Numbered from the stretch's first letter, positions 14,797 through 23,981 are shown. The stretch: 41,614 nucleotides of DNA from an uncultured Lachnospiraceae bacterium (GCA_947037115.1 CAMQTN010000019.1:1-41614), one strand, 5' to 3'. Notes: generated by a model from the letters alone, not told the origin. Translations and numbers: made by a program.

Positions 14797-16809
14797 TCAT
14801 ACGCCTGTAACAAACCGCAGCGCCTGATACACCACAAAGGCCGCCAGCCACGCCACGCCGCACTGCATGCAGACCACACCGACCGTTTTAACTGTAGATC
14901 CAAGCTCTCTCCTGATGGTCGCCACCGCCGCCACACAGGGCGTATAAAGCAGCGTAAACACCAGAAAGCTTACCGCCGACGCCGGTGTAAAAATCTGCCC
15001 CAGCGTCTCACTTAAATTCACCATGGAGGAACCCGTCAGAACACCCAGCGTACTCACCACAGCCTCCTTTGCCGTGAAGCCGCTGATCAGCGCCGTGGTC
15101 GCCCGCCAGTCGTTAAAACCAAGGGGGGCGAAGAGGGGAGCGATCCATTTTCCGATCATGGCAAGCAGACTCTCCCCGGAATCCGACACCACATTGAAAC
15201 GCATGTCAAAGGTCTGCAGAAACCAGATCAGAATCGTCGCCACAAAGATGATCGTAAAGGCGCGTTGTACAAAGTCCTTCGCCTTATCCCACATCAACAG
15301 CAGGACACTTTTTGCGGAAGGAAAACGGTAATTGGGAAGCTCCATCATAAAGGGCATGGAACTGCCGCGAAATACCGTCTTTTTTAAAACCACAGCGCAG
15401 ATAAGGCCGACCAGAATGCCGAACCCGTAAAGTCCCATCATTACAAGCGCTGTCCGCTTTACAAAAAAGGCTCCCGCAAACAGTGCATAGATAGGAATTT
15501 TAGCCGAACAGCTGATAAAGGGAATCAGCAGGATTGTCATTTTCCTGTCCCGTTCCGAGGAGAGTGTCCTTGTGGACATAACCGCAGGCACACTGCATCC
15601 GAATCCAATCAGCATAGACACAAAACTCTTTCCGGAAAGTCCTATTTTCCTGAGTGGTCTGTCCATCACAAAAGCGATGCGCGCCATGTAGCCCGAATCC
15701 TCCAGAATGGAAAGGAAGAAAAAAAGAATCACAATAATGGGCAGAAAGCTCAGCACACTTCCCACACCCGTGAAAATACCATCGATTACCAGACTCTTTA
15801 CCACCGGATTAATCCCGTAAGCTGCAAGGGCCCGCTCCACCACGCCGGACAAAGCGTCAATGCCCAGACTCAAAAGGTCGCTCAGTAAGCTTCCGATCAG
15901 TCCGAAGGTCAGATAAAACACCACGATCATGATAAGCACAAAGGTGGGAATCGCCAGATATTTACCGGTAAGCACTCTGTCGATCTTCCGGCTCCTGATA
16001 CGCTCCCGGCTCTCCTTACAGCGGATCACTGCGCGGGAACAGATCCGCTCGATAAAGTCATAGCGCATGGCTGCCAGCGCGGCATTCCGGTCCATCCCGC
16101 TGTCCTGCTCCATCTCCACAACACTGTGCTCCATCAGTTCCAGCTCATTTTCCGACAGGGCAAGCCTTTCTATGATTTCCTGATCCCCCTCCACAATCTT
16201 GGTAGCCGCAAAACGGGGAGACATGCCGATCCGCTCCGCGTGATCCTCCACCTGATGGCTGACGGCATGGATACAGCGGTGCACCGGCCCCTTCTCACAA
16301 AAATCCGTCACCTTCGGATAAATCCGCCTGGAAGCAGTCTCCCTGATGGCCCCGATCAAATCCTCAATGCCCTCATTCTTTGCGGCGCTGATCGGCACCA
16401 CCGGAACGCCAAGGGCTTCCTCCATCGTCTCTATGTCAATGGTGCCGCCATTTCCCCGCACCTCATCCATCATATTGAGCGCGATCACCATGGGAATATG
16501 TAACTCCAATAGCTGAAGCGTCAGATAAAGGTTTCTTTCTATGTTGGTGGCGTCCACAATGTTGATGATCCCGTCCGGCTTCTCCTGCAAAATAAAGCTG
16601 CGGGTCACAATCTCCTCATTGGTGTAAGGCCTGATCGAGTAAATCCCGGGCAGATCCACCACCGCATTTCCCTTCTCCCCGCGTATCTCTCCCATCTTGG
16701 AATCCACTGTCACACCGGGAAAATTGCCCACATGCTGATTAGAGCCCGTCAACTGATTAAACAATGTGGTCTTACCGCTGTTCTGATTTCCTGCCAATGC
16801 ATATATCAT
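14797..16809 (-). CDS. feoB: Ferrous iron transporter B
   Basis: FeoB is the membrane Fe(II) transporter with an N-terminal GTPase. The 670-residue protein has G1 GNQNSGKTT (residues 7-15), the switch-I threonine in FPGVTVD, G3 DLPGIYS and G4 NMMD in the first 170 residues. A helical domain follows, then about 8-10 transmembrane segments from residue ~285, including the two Gate-type repeats (for example GFGCSVPAVMSTR and TPCVAAVATIRRE with conserved cysteines). Length is typical. It starts 4 bases after feoA. No FeoC is present. Confidence 0.96.
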   Translation of the reverse strand: MIYALAGNQNSGKTTLFNQLTGSNQHVGNFPGVTVDSKMGEIRGEKGNAVVDLPGIYSIRPYTNEEIVTRSFILQEKPDGIINIVDATNIERNLYLTLQLLELHIPMVIALNMMDEVRGNGGTIDIETMEEALGVPVVPISAAKNEGIEDLIGAIRETASRRIYPKVTDFCEKGPVHRCIHAVSHQVEDHAERIGMSPRFAATKIVEGDQEIIERLALSENELELMEHSVVEMEQDSGMDRNAALAAMRYDFIERICSRAVIRCKESRERIRSRKIDRVLTGKYLAIPTFVLIMIVVFYLTFGLIGSLLSDLLSLGIDALSGVVERALAAYGINPVVKSLVIDGIFTGVGSVLSFLPIIVILFFFLSILEDSGYMARIAFVMDRPLRKIGLSGKSFVSMLIGFGCSVPAVMSTRTLSSERDRKMTILLIPFISCSAKIPIYALFAGAFFVKRTALVMMGLYGFGILVGLICAVVLKKTVFRGSSMPFMMELPNYRFPSAKSVLLLMWDKAKDFVQRAFTIIFVATILIWFLQTFDMRFNVVSDSGESLLAMIGKWIAPLFAPLGFNDWRATTALISGFTAKEAVVSTLGVLTGSSMVNLSETLGQIFTPASAVSFLVFTLLYTPCVAAVATIRRELGSTVKTVGVVCMQCGVAWLAAFVVYQALRFVTGV

Positions 16810-16813
16810 AGTC

Positions 16814-17038
16814 TTATCCTTCCGCCACTTCGATTCGTGCCGCGTCCTCCTTGCGAATGGTCAGCTCATAGCCCCGCAGATGGATGACAATCGGGTCTCC
16901 CATCGGCGCAACCTTCTGCACGGTAACCACCGTCTGCGGAATCAGGCCCATGTCAAGGAGGCGGACACGCAGCTGCCCCTCTCCTCCCACCTTAATAATT
17001 TTAACTGTCTTTCCGATCGCCGTTTCATCTAACGTCAT
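16814..17038 (-). CDS. feoA: Ferrous iron transport protein A
   Basis: This 74-residue SH3-like cytosolic protein is needed for FeoB activity. It has the family pattern GKTVKIIKVGGEGQLRVRLLDMGLIPQTVVTVQKVAPMGDPIVIHLRGYELTIR, here described by its LLDMGLIPG-like core and RGYELTIRKEDA end. GGAGG five bases before the second in-frame ATG (17038) favours that start over 17050. The gene lies 62 bases after the epimerase-like gene; no clear Fur box or independent promoter was found, so it may be read through from upstream. Confidence 0.93.
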   Translation of the reverse strand: MTLDETAIGKTVKIIKVGGEGQLRVRLLDMGLIPQTVVTVQKVAPMGDPIVIHLRGYELTIRKEDAARIEVAEG

Positions 17039-17100
17039 TTTTGCCTCCATCTCATTTCCGGCCTGTCCGCGCCGCCCTCTGTAAATTTATCCTGCGCATA

Positions 17101-18009
17101 TCACCCTGCATAAACATGCCGGAAGGCACTGTAAGTTCTTCTCATACCTTCTTCAAAATCCGTATACTCCAAAGAAAGCTCTCTCTTCCCCTTCCTGTTA
17201 TCGCACAGATGTGTCTCCGCCGCCGTCGCCGGAAAAGGTACTGGCACACCCTGCGCCACGGCCTGCTCCACCGTGACCGGCACCTGCGTCAGACCGGCCA
17301 GATCCTCCGGCTGCGCCACTGCCAGCAGAGTTTCAAAAAACAAATCGTAGGTAACCACCTGATCCTGACATAAATTGTAAGCCTGTCCGAAGGCCTTCTC
17401 ATTGCCAAGACATCTCAGGATGGCATGGGCCGCGTCCTTCACGTAGACAAACTGAAACCGCCCGTCCGCATCCGTAAACCGGGGCAGTGCATGGTTTGAC
17501 AGAAGCATTTGGATATAGGCCGATTCTCTTGGCGCATAATTATACGGGCCATAAAGAATCGCCGGGCGAAGCACCGTATAAGGAATGTCCCGCGCGGCAC
17601 AGGCCAGGCGGACCTCCTCCTCGAGAGCCGTCTTCCCCGCAATATAGGCCCCGGCCTCCCCGGCCAGAAGTCTTTTCTCCAAAGGCGACTCCTCTGTCCT
17701 GACCAGGGACGGGTCCCTCTCGTACACATCCACAGTGCTGATCAGAATATACTGCCCGATTTTTCCCGTGATATGATCTATGGTTGTCTGCACATCTGAG
17801 GGTGCATAGGCACAGAAATCCACCACCGCATCGTAATCTTCCTCACAGGCCGCAGCACTGTCATGCCTGTCTGCCTGTATCTGCCTGACGCCAAACGCCT
17901 CCATGGAATAAGTGCCGCGGTTCCAGACGGTGATCTCATGCTCTTTCACCGCCTCCATCACAAAGACCCTGCCGTAAAAATAACTGCCGCCGATTACCAG
18001 AATTTTCAT
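17101..18009 (-). CDS. NAD-dependent epimerase/dehydratase family protein
   Basis: The 302-residue protein starts with the Rossmann motif MKILVIGGSYFYGR and follows the extended short-chain dehydrogenase plan: a DFCAYAP segment, ISTVDVYE around the catalytic Ser/Thr, and a YGPYNYAPRES motif that fixes substrate orientation. The usual YxxxK is replaced by a less clear AYIAGKTALEE (Tyr and Lys four apart), consistent with the family. The substrate is unknown; nucleotide-sugar modification is possible. It follows the ECF T component by 70 bases and has a GAGGAAGGG ribosome-binding site, so it may belong to the ECF operon. Confidence 0.8.
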   Translation of the reverse strand: MKILVIGGSYFYGRVFVMEAVKEHEITVWNRGTYSMEAFGVRQIQADRHDSAAACEEDYDAVVDFCAYAPSDVQTTIDHITGKIGQYILISTVDVYERDPSLVRTEESPLEKRLLAGEAGAYIAGKTALEEEVRLACAARDIPYTVLRPAILYGPYNYAPRESAYIQMLLSNHALPRFTDADGRFQFVYVKDAAHAILRCLGNEKAFGQAYNLCQDQVVTYDLFFETLLAVAQPEDLAGLTQVPVTVEQAVAQGVPVPFPATAAETHLCDNRKGKRELSLEYTDFEEGMRRTYSAFRHVYAG

Positions 18010-18079
18010 TAGAAATTACCCTTCCTCTTCATGATCACGTTCACAAAGCAAAACCCACGGTTTCGAAACGCGCAATCGG

Positions 18080-18913
18080 TTATACAAAAGGATTATAATA
18101 CCGGCTCCCGTTGCTGAAGGTTACCGCCAGGCCGACCGCCAGAACCGCTATTGCAAACCCGATCGCCAGCCAGTCGTTTCTTTGCAGTTTTCTCTGCATG
18201 TACCAGGTCCGTTTCTTTTCCTTCCCAAAGCCCCGAAGCTCCATGGCGTTGCTGACCACCTCGATCCGGTTAATGCTCGACATAATAAGGGGCAGAAGAA
18301 TCGCCACTGAATTTTTCAGCCTCGTAAAAAGTTTATCCTTTCCCGACAAATCTATGCCTCTGGCCTGCTGCGCCTGGCTGATGTTGCGATACTCCCTCTG
18401 CACATCCGGTATGTAACGAAGGGCAAGGCTCACCGCATAACCCGCCCGGTAACTGACCCCGATCCTGGCGAGGGACGAGGCGAACTCGCTGGGGTCTGTG
18501 CACGCGATAAAGAGCAGGGCGATGGGCACCACACAGACCACCTTCAACGTAATGTTCAAATGATAAAACAACTGCTGGGCCGTAACCGTATATCTTCCCA
18601 CGATGGGAAACAGCACATCCCTGCTTGCGTAAACCTCCACCCCGTACTCCGGCGTGAACAGATAGATAAACAGATTATTAAGCAGAAGAAACACAGCCGC
18701 CAATCCCAGCACCACGCTGATATCCCTGATCCTGATCTGACTGATCCTGAAAATCACTGCCCCGATCAACAGCATGCAGACCAGCACCCGGGTGTCAAAG
18801 GTCACCATGGCCGCCACACTCCAGGCAATGAAAAAAATCAGCTTTGCAGTCCCTGTCAGCTCATGTACAGGGCTTGGCCTTCTGATATAATTTAAAATTG
18901 CAATGCGTGCCAT
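18080..18913 (-). CDS. ECF transporter T component (EcfT family)
   Basis: This is the membrane-spanning coupling subunit of an energy-coupling factor transporter. The 277-residue protein has about five transmembrane segments in the first two thirds. Two coupling motifs that dock on the ATPases follow: QARGID and ELRGFG. The start at 18913 is supported by GGAGGGGTGAG and by the MARIAILNYIRRPSPVH N-terminus; the start at 18949 would overlap the ATPase gene. It lies immediately after the fused ATPase and works with it and the UPF0397 protein. Confidence 0.9.
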   Translation of the reverse strand: MARIAILNYIRRPSPVHELTGTAKLIFFIAWSVAAMVTFDTRVLVCMLLIGAVIFRISQIRIRDISVVLGLAAVFLLLNNLFIYLFTPEYGVEVYASRDVLFPIVGRYTVTAQQLFYHLNITLKVVCVVPIALLFIACTDPSEFASSLARIGVSYRAGYAVSLALRYIPDVQREYRNISQAQQARGIDLSGKDKLFTRLKNSVAILLPLIMSSINRIEVVSNAMELRGFGKEKKRTWYMQRKLQRNDWLAIGFAIAVLAVGLAVTFSNGSRYYNPFV

Positions 18914-18914
18914 C

Positions 18915-20636
18915 TCACCCCTCCTGCCCCTTTCTGTGCGCCTCCTCATAGGCGATAAACCGTTTCGTAAACTCCTGCGGATTCTCTATGCCACAGGACA
19001 TGCTGAGCGTGTAAAGGCTGGTCTCCTTCAAATTCGCCCGCTGCACCAGCGCAGGATCGTTGAGCACATGGGCCGCCGTGGTGTCCGCAAGCAGTTCTCC
19101 CTCACTGAACACAATGGCTCTTGGCGTGTACTCCAGCATCAGGTGCATGTCATGGGTAATCATGATGATCGTAAAACCCTGCTCGTTCAGGCCCTTCAAA
19201 AACTCCATGATCTCCGTATAATGGTGGTAGTCCTGTCCCGCCGTAGGCTCGTCCAGAATAATGATCCGGGGCTGCTGTACCAGAATACCCGCAATGGTCA
19301 CCCGCTTCTTCTGTCCGTAGGAAAGGGCTGATACGGGCCATTTGCGGAAAGGATAAAGCCCGCAGATCTTTAAAGTCTCTTCCACCCGCTCTTTCCGTTC
19401 CTCTACACTCATATTTCCCGCAAGAAGCGCCATCTCCACCTCGTCCCAGATCAGGGGTTTGGAGATCATCTGGTTGGGATTCTGCATCACGTAGCCAATC
19501 TGGCTTGCCCGCTCCTTGATCGTGTCGTCTGACAGATCCCTGCCCGCCAGACAGATCCTGCCGGACGTTGGCTTCTCGAAGCCGCATACCAGCTTGGCAA
19601 GGGTGCTTTTTCCCGCGCCGTTTTTTCCCACGATACTGACCATCTCGCCCTCTTTGATGGAAAAACTCACGTTTTTCAGATTCTGTACTTCGGGCGTATA
19701 ACCGAAACTTACATTCTCCACGCTGAGGATATCCCGCCTCTGCGCATCCGCTCCCCCACGGCCTTCGTTGTCACGGTACCAGGCCCGCACCTGCTCCTTA
19801 TGTTCCCCGGAAAGACGCAGACTTTCCACATGCTGCGGCTCCAGCTCTTCCCTGATCGGAACGCCTGCATAGCGGAGCGCCGTCAGATAAAGCGGCTCCC
19901 TGATTCCATGCTCCAAAAGCATCGTATCTGTCAGAAACGCCTTTGTCGGCATATCCGCCACGATCCTGCCCTCGTCCATAAGCACAATCCGATCCACTTT
20001 GCGCCAGAGCACATCCTCCAGACGATGCTCGATGATAATCACCGCCGCGCCGGTACGCTCCTGCACCTCATCGATCAACTCGATTGTCGTCCTGCCCGCC
20101 GCCGGATCCAGATTTGCCAGGGGCTCGTCAAAGAGCAGCACCTTCACATTTTCCACCATAACGCCCGCCAGACTGACCCTCTGTTTCTGCCCGCCGGAAA
20201 GCTCATGGGGCGCATACTCCAGATGGTGGTCAATATCCACCAGCTTCGCCGTCTCCTCCACGGTCAGCTTCATCTCATCCTGCGGCACACAGTCGTTTTC
20301 CAGTGCAAAGGCAATATCTTCCCCCACGGTCAGTCCGATAAACTGTCCGTCCGTATCCTGCAGAACCGTCCCCACAATCTGACTTAAAGTAAAAATACTT
20401 TCCTTTTTCGGGTCTTTTCCTCCCACCAGAAGCTGCCCCGTATTTTCCCCCGGATAGGCATAGGGAATCAGGCCGTTGATGCAGCTTCCTATGGTGCTCT
20501 TACCACTGCCGGACGCGCCTGCAATCAGCACTTTCTCTCCCGGATAAATATCCAGGTTGATATGGTGCAGGGTGGGAGACGCCTGCGCCCTGTACTGAAA
20601 TCCGTAATCTTTAAAAGAAATGATGGGCTGTGCCAT
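18915..20636 (-). CDS. ECF transporter fused double ATP-binding protein
   Basis: The 573-residue protein contains two ABC ATPase domains that are normally separate EcfA1 and EcfA2. Domain 1 has Walker A GASGSGKST (about residue 39) and LSGGQKQRVSLAG with LLFDEPLANLD. Domain 2 has GKNGAGKST (about residue 325), LSYGQKKRVTIAG (a slightly degenerate signature) and IILDEPTAGQD. This fused form is typical of YkoD-type and UPF0397-linked ECF systems. GAGGAG precedes the ATG at 20636. It sits between the S and T component genes. Confidence 0.92.
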   Translation of the reverse strand: MAQPIISFKDYGFQYRAQASPTLHHINLDIYPGEKVLIAGASGSGKSTIGSCINGLIPYAYPGENTGQLLVGGKDPKKESIFTLSQIVGTVLQDTDGQFIGLTVGEDIAFALENDCVPQDEMKLTVEETAKLVDIDHHLEYAPHELSGGQKQRVSLAGVMVENVKVLLFDEPLANLDPAAGRTTIELIDEVQERTGAAVIIIEHRLEDVLWRKVDRIVLMDEGRIVADMPTKAFLTDTMLLEHGIREPLYLTALRYAGVPIREELEPQHVESLRLSGEHKEQVRAWYRDNEGRGGADAQRRDILSVENVSFGYTPEVQNLKNVSFSIKEGEMVSIVGKNGAGKSTLAKLVCGFEKPTSGRICLAGRDLSDDTIKERASQIGYVMQNPNQMISKPLIWDEVEMALLAGNMSVEERKERVEETLKICGLYPFRKWPVSALSYGQKKRVTIAGILVQQPRIIILDEPTAGQDYHHYTEIMEFLKGLNEQGFTIIMITHDMHLMLEYTPRAIVFSEGELLADTTAAHVLNDPALVQRANLKETSLYTLSMSCGIENPQEFTKRFIAYEEAHRKGQEG

Positions 20637-20689
20637 ATCGTTTCTCCTCACTGTGATTTTTTCTTGTTGTTCCGTGCGCACAAAGAGAA

Positions 20690-20720
20690 ACAGATTCGAG
20701 AGAAAGTCCCCCGAATCTGT
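20690..20720 (-). terminator. Intra-operon hairpin between S component and ATPase genes
   Basis: ACAGATTCG (20690-20698) pairs perfectly with CGAATCTGT (20712-20720), followed on the minus strand by TTCTCTTTG. It lies between the S component stop and the ATPase start. It may be a partial terminator or an mRNA-stabilising stem that makes the S component more abundant than the energising module. Confidence 0.5.
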
Positions 20721-20732
20721 CTGTTATGCTTC

Positions 20733-21275
20733 TTAATCCTCTTTCTCCAAAGAACCTCTCTTCACCACGGTCTTTGCATAACCGAGCAGTAACAGGGTGC
20801 CCACAACGCCGGTGGTGATGATGTTGGCCACCGCAGCCATAAGTCCCTGCGCAAACAGCTTCTCAACGGGCTCCGCGTAGATCAGGATATCCAGAACAGG
20901 CGCAACCAGTCCCCATGCCAAAACATGCGCGATGATCTGCGCCACATTAAAGTGAATGAGTTTCCTGCTGTCGATTCCATCTTCCACATTCAGCTTCATG
21001 GTCGCAAGGCCGATCACCAGTCCCACAAAAGCGGAAGCGATAATCCAGCTCCACCAGGGACCATAGCTTGTAGCGTCAATCAGTGTATGGCCGATGAACC
21101 CGATCAGAACACCCGCGACAGGGCCGAACAGCGTCGCAAACACCGCCTCCACCGCATACTGCAGACTGATGTTCGTGTTCGGCACAGGCGACGGAATAGC
21201 CACCTTACCCAGAACAAAGAACAGCGCTGCGCCGATACCGATTGCAACGACGCTCTTTACGGACAGCTTTTTCAT
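20733..21275 (-). CDS. UPF0397 family ECF transporter S component
   Basis: The 180-residue membrane protein has 5-6 transmembrane segments and the UPF0397 pattern: VVAIGIGAALFFVLG, IPSPVPNTNISLQYAVEAV, FGPVAGVLIGFIGHTLID and YGPWWSWIIASAFVGL. It closely resembles the streptococcal UPF0397 proteins, which are also encoded beside a fused ATPase and a T component. It is the substrate-binding subunit; the substrate is not established as far as I know. GGGAGG eight bases before the ATG at 21275 sets the start. A near-consensus promoter lies at 21326-21355; no riboswitch was recognised in the short leader. Confidence 0.88.
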   Translation of the reverse strand: MKKLSVKSVVAIGIGAALFFVLGKVAIPSPVPNTNISLQYAVEAVFATLFGPVAGVLIGFIGHTLIDATSYGPWWSWIIASAFVGLVIGLATMKLNVEDGIDSRKLIHFNVAQIIAHVLAWGLVAPVLDILIYAEPVEKLFAQGLMAAVANIITTGVVGTLLLLGYAKTVVKRGSLEKED

Positions 21276-21325
21276 AAAAAAGACCTCCCTCATATGTATT
21301 ATAATTTGTATCAAAAAACATCTCT

Positions 21326-21355
21326 ATTATAGTCTGTAAAACCCTTATATGTCAA
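21326..21355 (-). promoter_or_regulatory. Consensus promoter of the ECF operon
   Basis: TTGACA (21350-21355) and TATAAT (21326-21331) on the minus strand, 18 bases apart. Both hexamers are perfect matches to the sigma-A/sigma-70 consensus, the strongest promoter in the window. The leader before the S component gene is only about 45 bases. Confidence 0.85.
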
Positions 21356-21369
21356 CCGCCGTTACGCCT

Positions 21370-21417
21370 GTTCGGCCCACACTCTTGATTTGACGGCCAG
21401 AATTTGTCCGGCCGAAC
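21370..21417 (-). terminator. Inverted repeat at the end of the UPF0210 gene
   Basis: GTTCGGCC (21370-21377) and GGCCGAAC (21410-21417) form a perfect 8-bp stem overlapping the UPF0210 stop codon; the loop contains further GGCC blocks. There is no T-run, so termination is not assured. Confidence 0.45.
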
Positions 21418-22781
21418 TAATTTTTAAAACTGTGAATCGGCGCGGGAATCCTTCCTCCACGGTTTACAAAGGCCTCACAGGAAAAGCCATTGACCGGCAT
21501 AACCGGCGCATAGCCGAACAGGCCGCCGAACTCTACCTTCTCTCCAACCCCCTTACCGATAGCCGGAATAATGCGTACCGCCGTGGTCTTCTGATTCACC
21601 ATACCGATGGCCATTTCATCCGCAATAATGCCTGCAATCGTGGTGTTTGGTGTATCGCCCGGAATGGCCAGCATATCAAGGCCTACGGAGCAGACACAGG
21701 TCATGGCCTCCAGCTTCTCTATGGTCAGCGCTCCCGCCACTACGGCGTCGATCATCCCCTGATCCTCGCTGACCGGAATGAAGGCCCCGCTCAAGCCGCC
21801 CACATAGGAGGACGCCATCACGCCGCCCTTTTTCACCTGATCGTTTAAGAGCGCAAGAGCCGCCGTAGTTCCCGGCGCACCCGCATATTCCAGACCGATC
21901 TCACACAGAATATCCGCCACGCTGTCACCGACAGCCGGTGTGGGCGCAAGGGATAAATCCACAATTCCAAAAGGAATATTTAACATCCGGGACGCCTCCT
22001 GCGCCACCAGCTGTCCCACTCTGGTCACCTTGAAGGCCGTCTTCTTGATCGTCTCGCATAACACCTCAAAATTCTCGCCGCGCACTCTCTGCAAAGCCGT
22101 CTTGACCACACCCGGACCGCTGACCCCGACATTGATCACCGCATCTGTCTCCGTTACGCCGTGAAACGCCCCCGCCATAAAGGGATTGTCGTCCGGCGCA
22201 TTGCAGAATACCACCAGTTTCATGCAGTCGGCGCTGTCCTGCTCTTTACTGATCACCGCAGTCTCCTTGATGATATCCCCCATCAGTCTTACCGCATCCA
22301 TATTGATGCCCGTCTTGGTGGAACCCAGATTTACGGAACTGCAGACCCGTTCCGTGCTATGCAGCGCCTCCGGTATCGATCGGATCAACAGTTCGTCCGC
22401 CTTCGTCATTCCCTTTGACACCAGTGCGGAATAGCCACCGATCAGATTGACGCCAACCTCTTTCGCCGCCCGGTCGAGGGTTTTCGCTAACGTCACGAAA
22501 TCCTCACAGCTCTGACAGGCAGCTCCGCCCACAAACGCCATCGGCGTCACTGAAATTCTCTTATTGACTATGGGAATGCCAAACTCCTTCTCTATTGCCT
22601 CTCCTGTCTTTACCAGATCCTTCGCCACTGTGGTGATCTTCTGATAAACCCGCTCGTTCACCTTTGCAAGATCGGAATCGATACAGTCCAAAAGGCTGAT
22701 TCCCAGTGTAATGGTGCGCACATCCAGATTTTCCTTGGCGATCATTTCATTGGTTTCAGCCACCTCAAATAAATTTATCAT
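21417..22781 (-). CDS. UPF0210 (DUF711) family protein
   Basis: The 454-residue cytoplasmic protein is recognised by its start [33 protein letters not shown] and by the block [19 protein letters not shown] region and [11 protein letters not shown]. The family (also called PFL-like DUF711) has no firmly established reaction that I can name. GGGAG precedes the ATG at 22781; the longer ORF start at 22901 lies inside the ACT gene and is rejected. The gene follows the ACT-domain protein by 31 bases. This two-gene pair, UPF0237 plus UPF0210, is conserved in Firmicutes, which suggests the small ACT protein regulates or partners with it. Confidence 0.85.
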   Translation of the reverse strand: MINLFEVAETNEMIAKENLDVRTITLGISLLDCIDSDLAKVNERVYQKITTVAKDLVKTGEAIEKEFGIPIVNKRISVTPMAFVGGAACQSCEDFVTLAKTLDRAAKEVGVNLIGGYSALVSKGMTKADELLIRSIPEALHSTERVCSSVNLGSTKTGINMDAVRLMGDIIKETAVISKEQDSADCMKLVVFCNAPDDNPFMAGAFHGVTETDAVINVGVSGPGVVKTALQRVRGENFEVLCETIKKTAFKVTRVGQLVAQEASRMLNIPFGIVDLSLAPTPAVGDSVADILCEIGLEYAGAPGTTAALALLNDQVKKGGVMASSYVGGLSGAFIPVSEDQGMIDAVVAGALTIEKLEAMTCVCSVGLDMLAIPGDTPNTTIAGIIADEMAIGMVNQKTTAVRIIPAIGKGVGEKVEFGGLFGYAPVMPVNGFSCEAFVNRGGRIPAPIHSFKN

Positions 22782-22812
22782 CTCTTTTTCTCCCTTAGAC
22801 GCGCAAACGTAT

Positions 22813-23085
22813 TCAGATCCGATGCATCTGATCAAATATCTCCTCTTTCTGGCACTTGATGTCCACGCCGATCTGTCTGCCAAGGGTCCCCAGTTCATCA
22901 ACGATCACCCCGAAGTCCTTGTCTGTCAGATTCGTGTCAACAATCATCATCATGTTAAAGAAGCCCTGCACGATGGTCTGAGAGATATCCAGAATATTGA
23001 TCTGATTGTCCGCAAGGTAAGTACATACTTTTGCTATGATACCCACCGTATCTTTTCCCACTACCGTAATAATTGTCTTTTTCAT
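22813..23085 (-). CDS. ACT domain-containing protein (UPF0237)
   Basis: The 90-residue protein is essentially one ACT domain: a [32 protein letters not shown] half and a MMMIVDTN strand, with the conserved glycine (GIIA) at the ligand-binding turn. ACT domains usually bind amino acids or other small ligands as regulatory modules. GAGGG precedes the ATG at 23085. It is co-oriented with the UPF0210 gene and 183 bases downstream of upp; the gap is full of hairpins. Confidence 0.9.
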   Translation of the reverse strand: MKKTIITVVGKDTVGIIAKVCTYLADNQINILDISQTIVQGFFNMMMIVDTNLTDKDFGVIVDELGTLGRQIGVDIKCQKEEIFDQMHRI

Positions 23086-23115
23086 ACTTCCCTCTTTTCT
23101 GCTTATACTAAACTC

Positions 23116-23170
23116 GCAAACTCGTGCTGACGCACTCTCTGTCCGATTACATCGGACGTTTGCTCGTTAT
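23116..23170 (+). repeat. Palindromic intergenic element B, copy 1
   Basis: GTCCGAT (23141-23147) and ATCGGAC (23151-23157) form a perfect hairpin with a TAC loop. It is enclosed by GCAAAC (23116-23121) with GTTTGC (23158-23163). The flanks GCACTCTCTG and CGTTTGCTCGTTA match the element at 39453-39491 (GCACTCCCTG and CGCTTTCTCGTTA), where the stem is GTTTGAC/GTCAAAC. So the flanks are conserved and the stem varies on both sides. Confidence 0.65.
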
Positions 23171-23177
23171 GCGCCAT

Positions 23178-23240
23178 GAAGAATCTTCGATTCTTCTGAA
23201 AAACAAATGCCGCTTCAGCCGCAAACGGTTTTTCTGCGGC
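23178..23240. repeat. Two further hairpins between upp and the ACT gene
   Basis: GAAGAATC (23178-23185) and GATTCTTC (23189-23196) form a perfect 8-bp stem with a TTC loop. GCCGCA (23218-23223) and TGCGGC (23235-23240) form a 6-bp stem. Together with the element at 23116-23170 they fill the 183-base gap. The GC-rich stem, first reached by transcription from upp, may act as its terminator, although no clean T-run follows. Confidence 0.5.
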
Positions 23241-23268
23241 GGTGCTCTGTTTTTCCTTTGCGTCTGCT

Positions 23269-23898
23269 CTATTTTGTTCCGAATATCCTGTCTCCGGCAT
23301 CGCCCACACCCGGGCAGATGTATGCATTCTCATTTAGACACCGGTCGATATGACCCACATAAATCTGAACATCCGGGTGGGCCTTGCGCATCCGCTCCAG
23401 CCCTTCCGGTGCGGCGATGATGCACATAAACTTAATGTTTTTGCCGCCGCGTTCTTTGATAAAGTCGACCGCCTGAGAACCAGAGCCGCCTGTGGCCAGC
23501 ATGGGATCAAGCACAATAATCGTCCTCTGCTCAATCGGTGCAGGGAGCTTACAGTAATACTCGTGGGGCTCATGCGTCTCAGGATCCCTGTATAGTCCGA
23601 TATGTCCTACTTTGGCGCTGGGCACCAGCGCAAGAATCCCGCTCACCATACCGAGTCCCGCACGCAGTATCGGCACAACCGCCAGCTTCTTCCCCGCAAT
23701 TCTCGGCGTCATACAGGTCTCAATCGGGGTCTGCACCTCAACATCCTCCAGCGGAAGATCTCTGAGCGCTTCATATCCCATCAACATGGCGATCTCCTCG
23801 ATACACTTCCTGAACTCATTGGTTCCCGTGTTGATATCCCTGATCTGCGAAATCTTATGCTGAATCAATGGATGTGTCATCTCAAATACGTTTTCCAT
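23269..23898 (-). CDS. upp: Uracil phosphoribosyltransferase
   Basis: Upp salvages uracil by joining it to PRPP, giving UMP. The 209-residue protein has the expected length and motifs: an N-terminal [14 protein letters not shown] block, [11 protein letters not shown], the PRPP-binding [12 protein letters not shown] (about residues 130-141) and the uracil-binding C-terminus [31 protein letters not shown] precedes the ATG at 23898. It has its own promoter (23953-23981). The downstream ACT gene is separated by a structured 183-base gap. Confidence 0.97.
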   Translation of the reverse strand: MENVFEMTHPLIQHKISQIRDINTGTNEFRKCIEEIAMLMGYEALRDLPLEDVEVQTPIETCMTPRIAGKKLAVVPILRAGLGMVSGILALVPSAKVGHIGLYRDPETHEPHEYYCKLPAPIEQRTIIVLDPMLATGGSGSQAVDFIKERGGKNIKFMCIIAAPEGLERMRKAHPDVQIYVGHIDRCLNENAYICPGVGDAGDRIFGTK

Positions 23899-23952
23899 CT
23901 TGCCCTCCAGTTTTCATAAGTCTGTTCGAAATTATATTTAGTTTCATAATAG

Positions 23953-23981
23953 ATCGTATCGATTTCCGACTCACATGTCAA
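23953..23981 (-). promoter_or_regulatory. Promoter of upp
   Basis: A perfect TTGACA (23976-23981) and TACGAT (23953-23958), 17 bases apart on the minus strand, about 55 bases before the upp start. Confidence 0.65.

Noticed and set aside
21276..21325. Riboswitch ahead of the ECF S component
   Set aside because: The leader is only about 45 bases from promoter to start and shows no complex fold, too short for known vitamin riboswitches.
23103..23333. 76-codon minus-strand open frame between upp and the ACT gene
   Set aside because: It overlaps the upp 3' end out of frame, and the rest is hairpin repeats; no ribosome-binding site.
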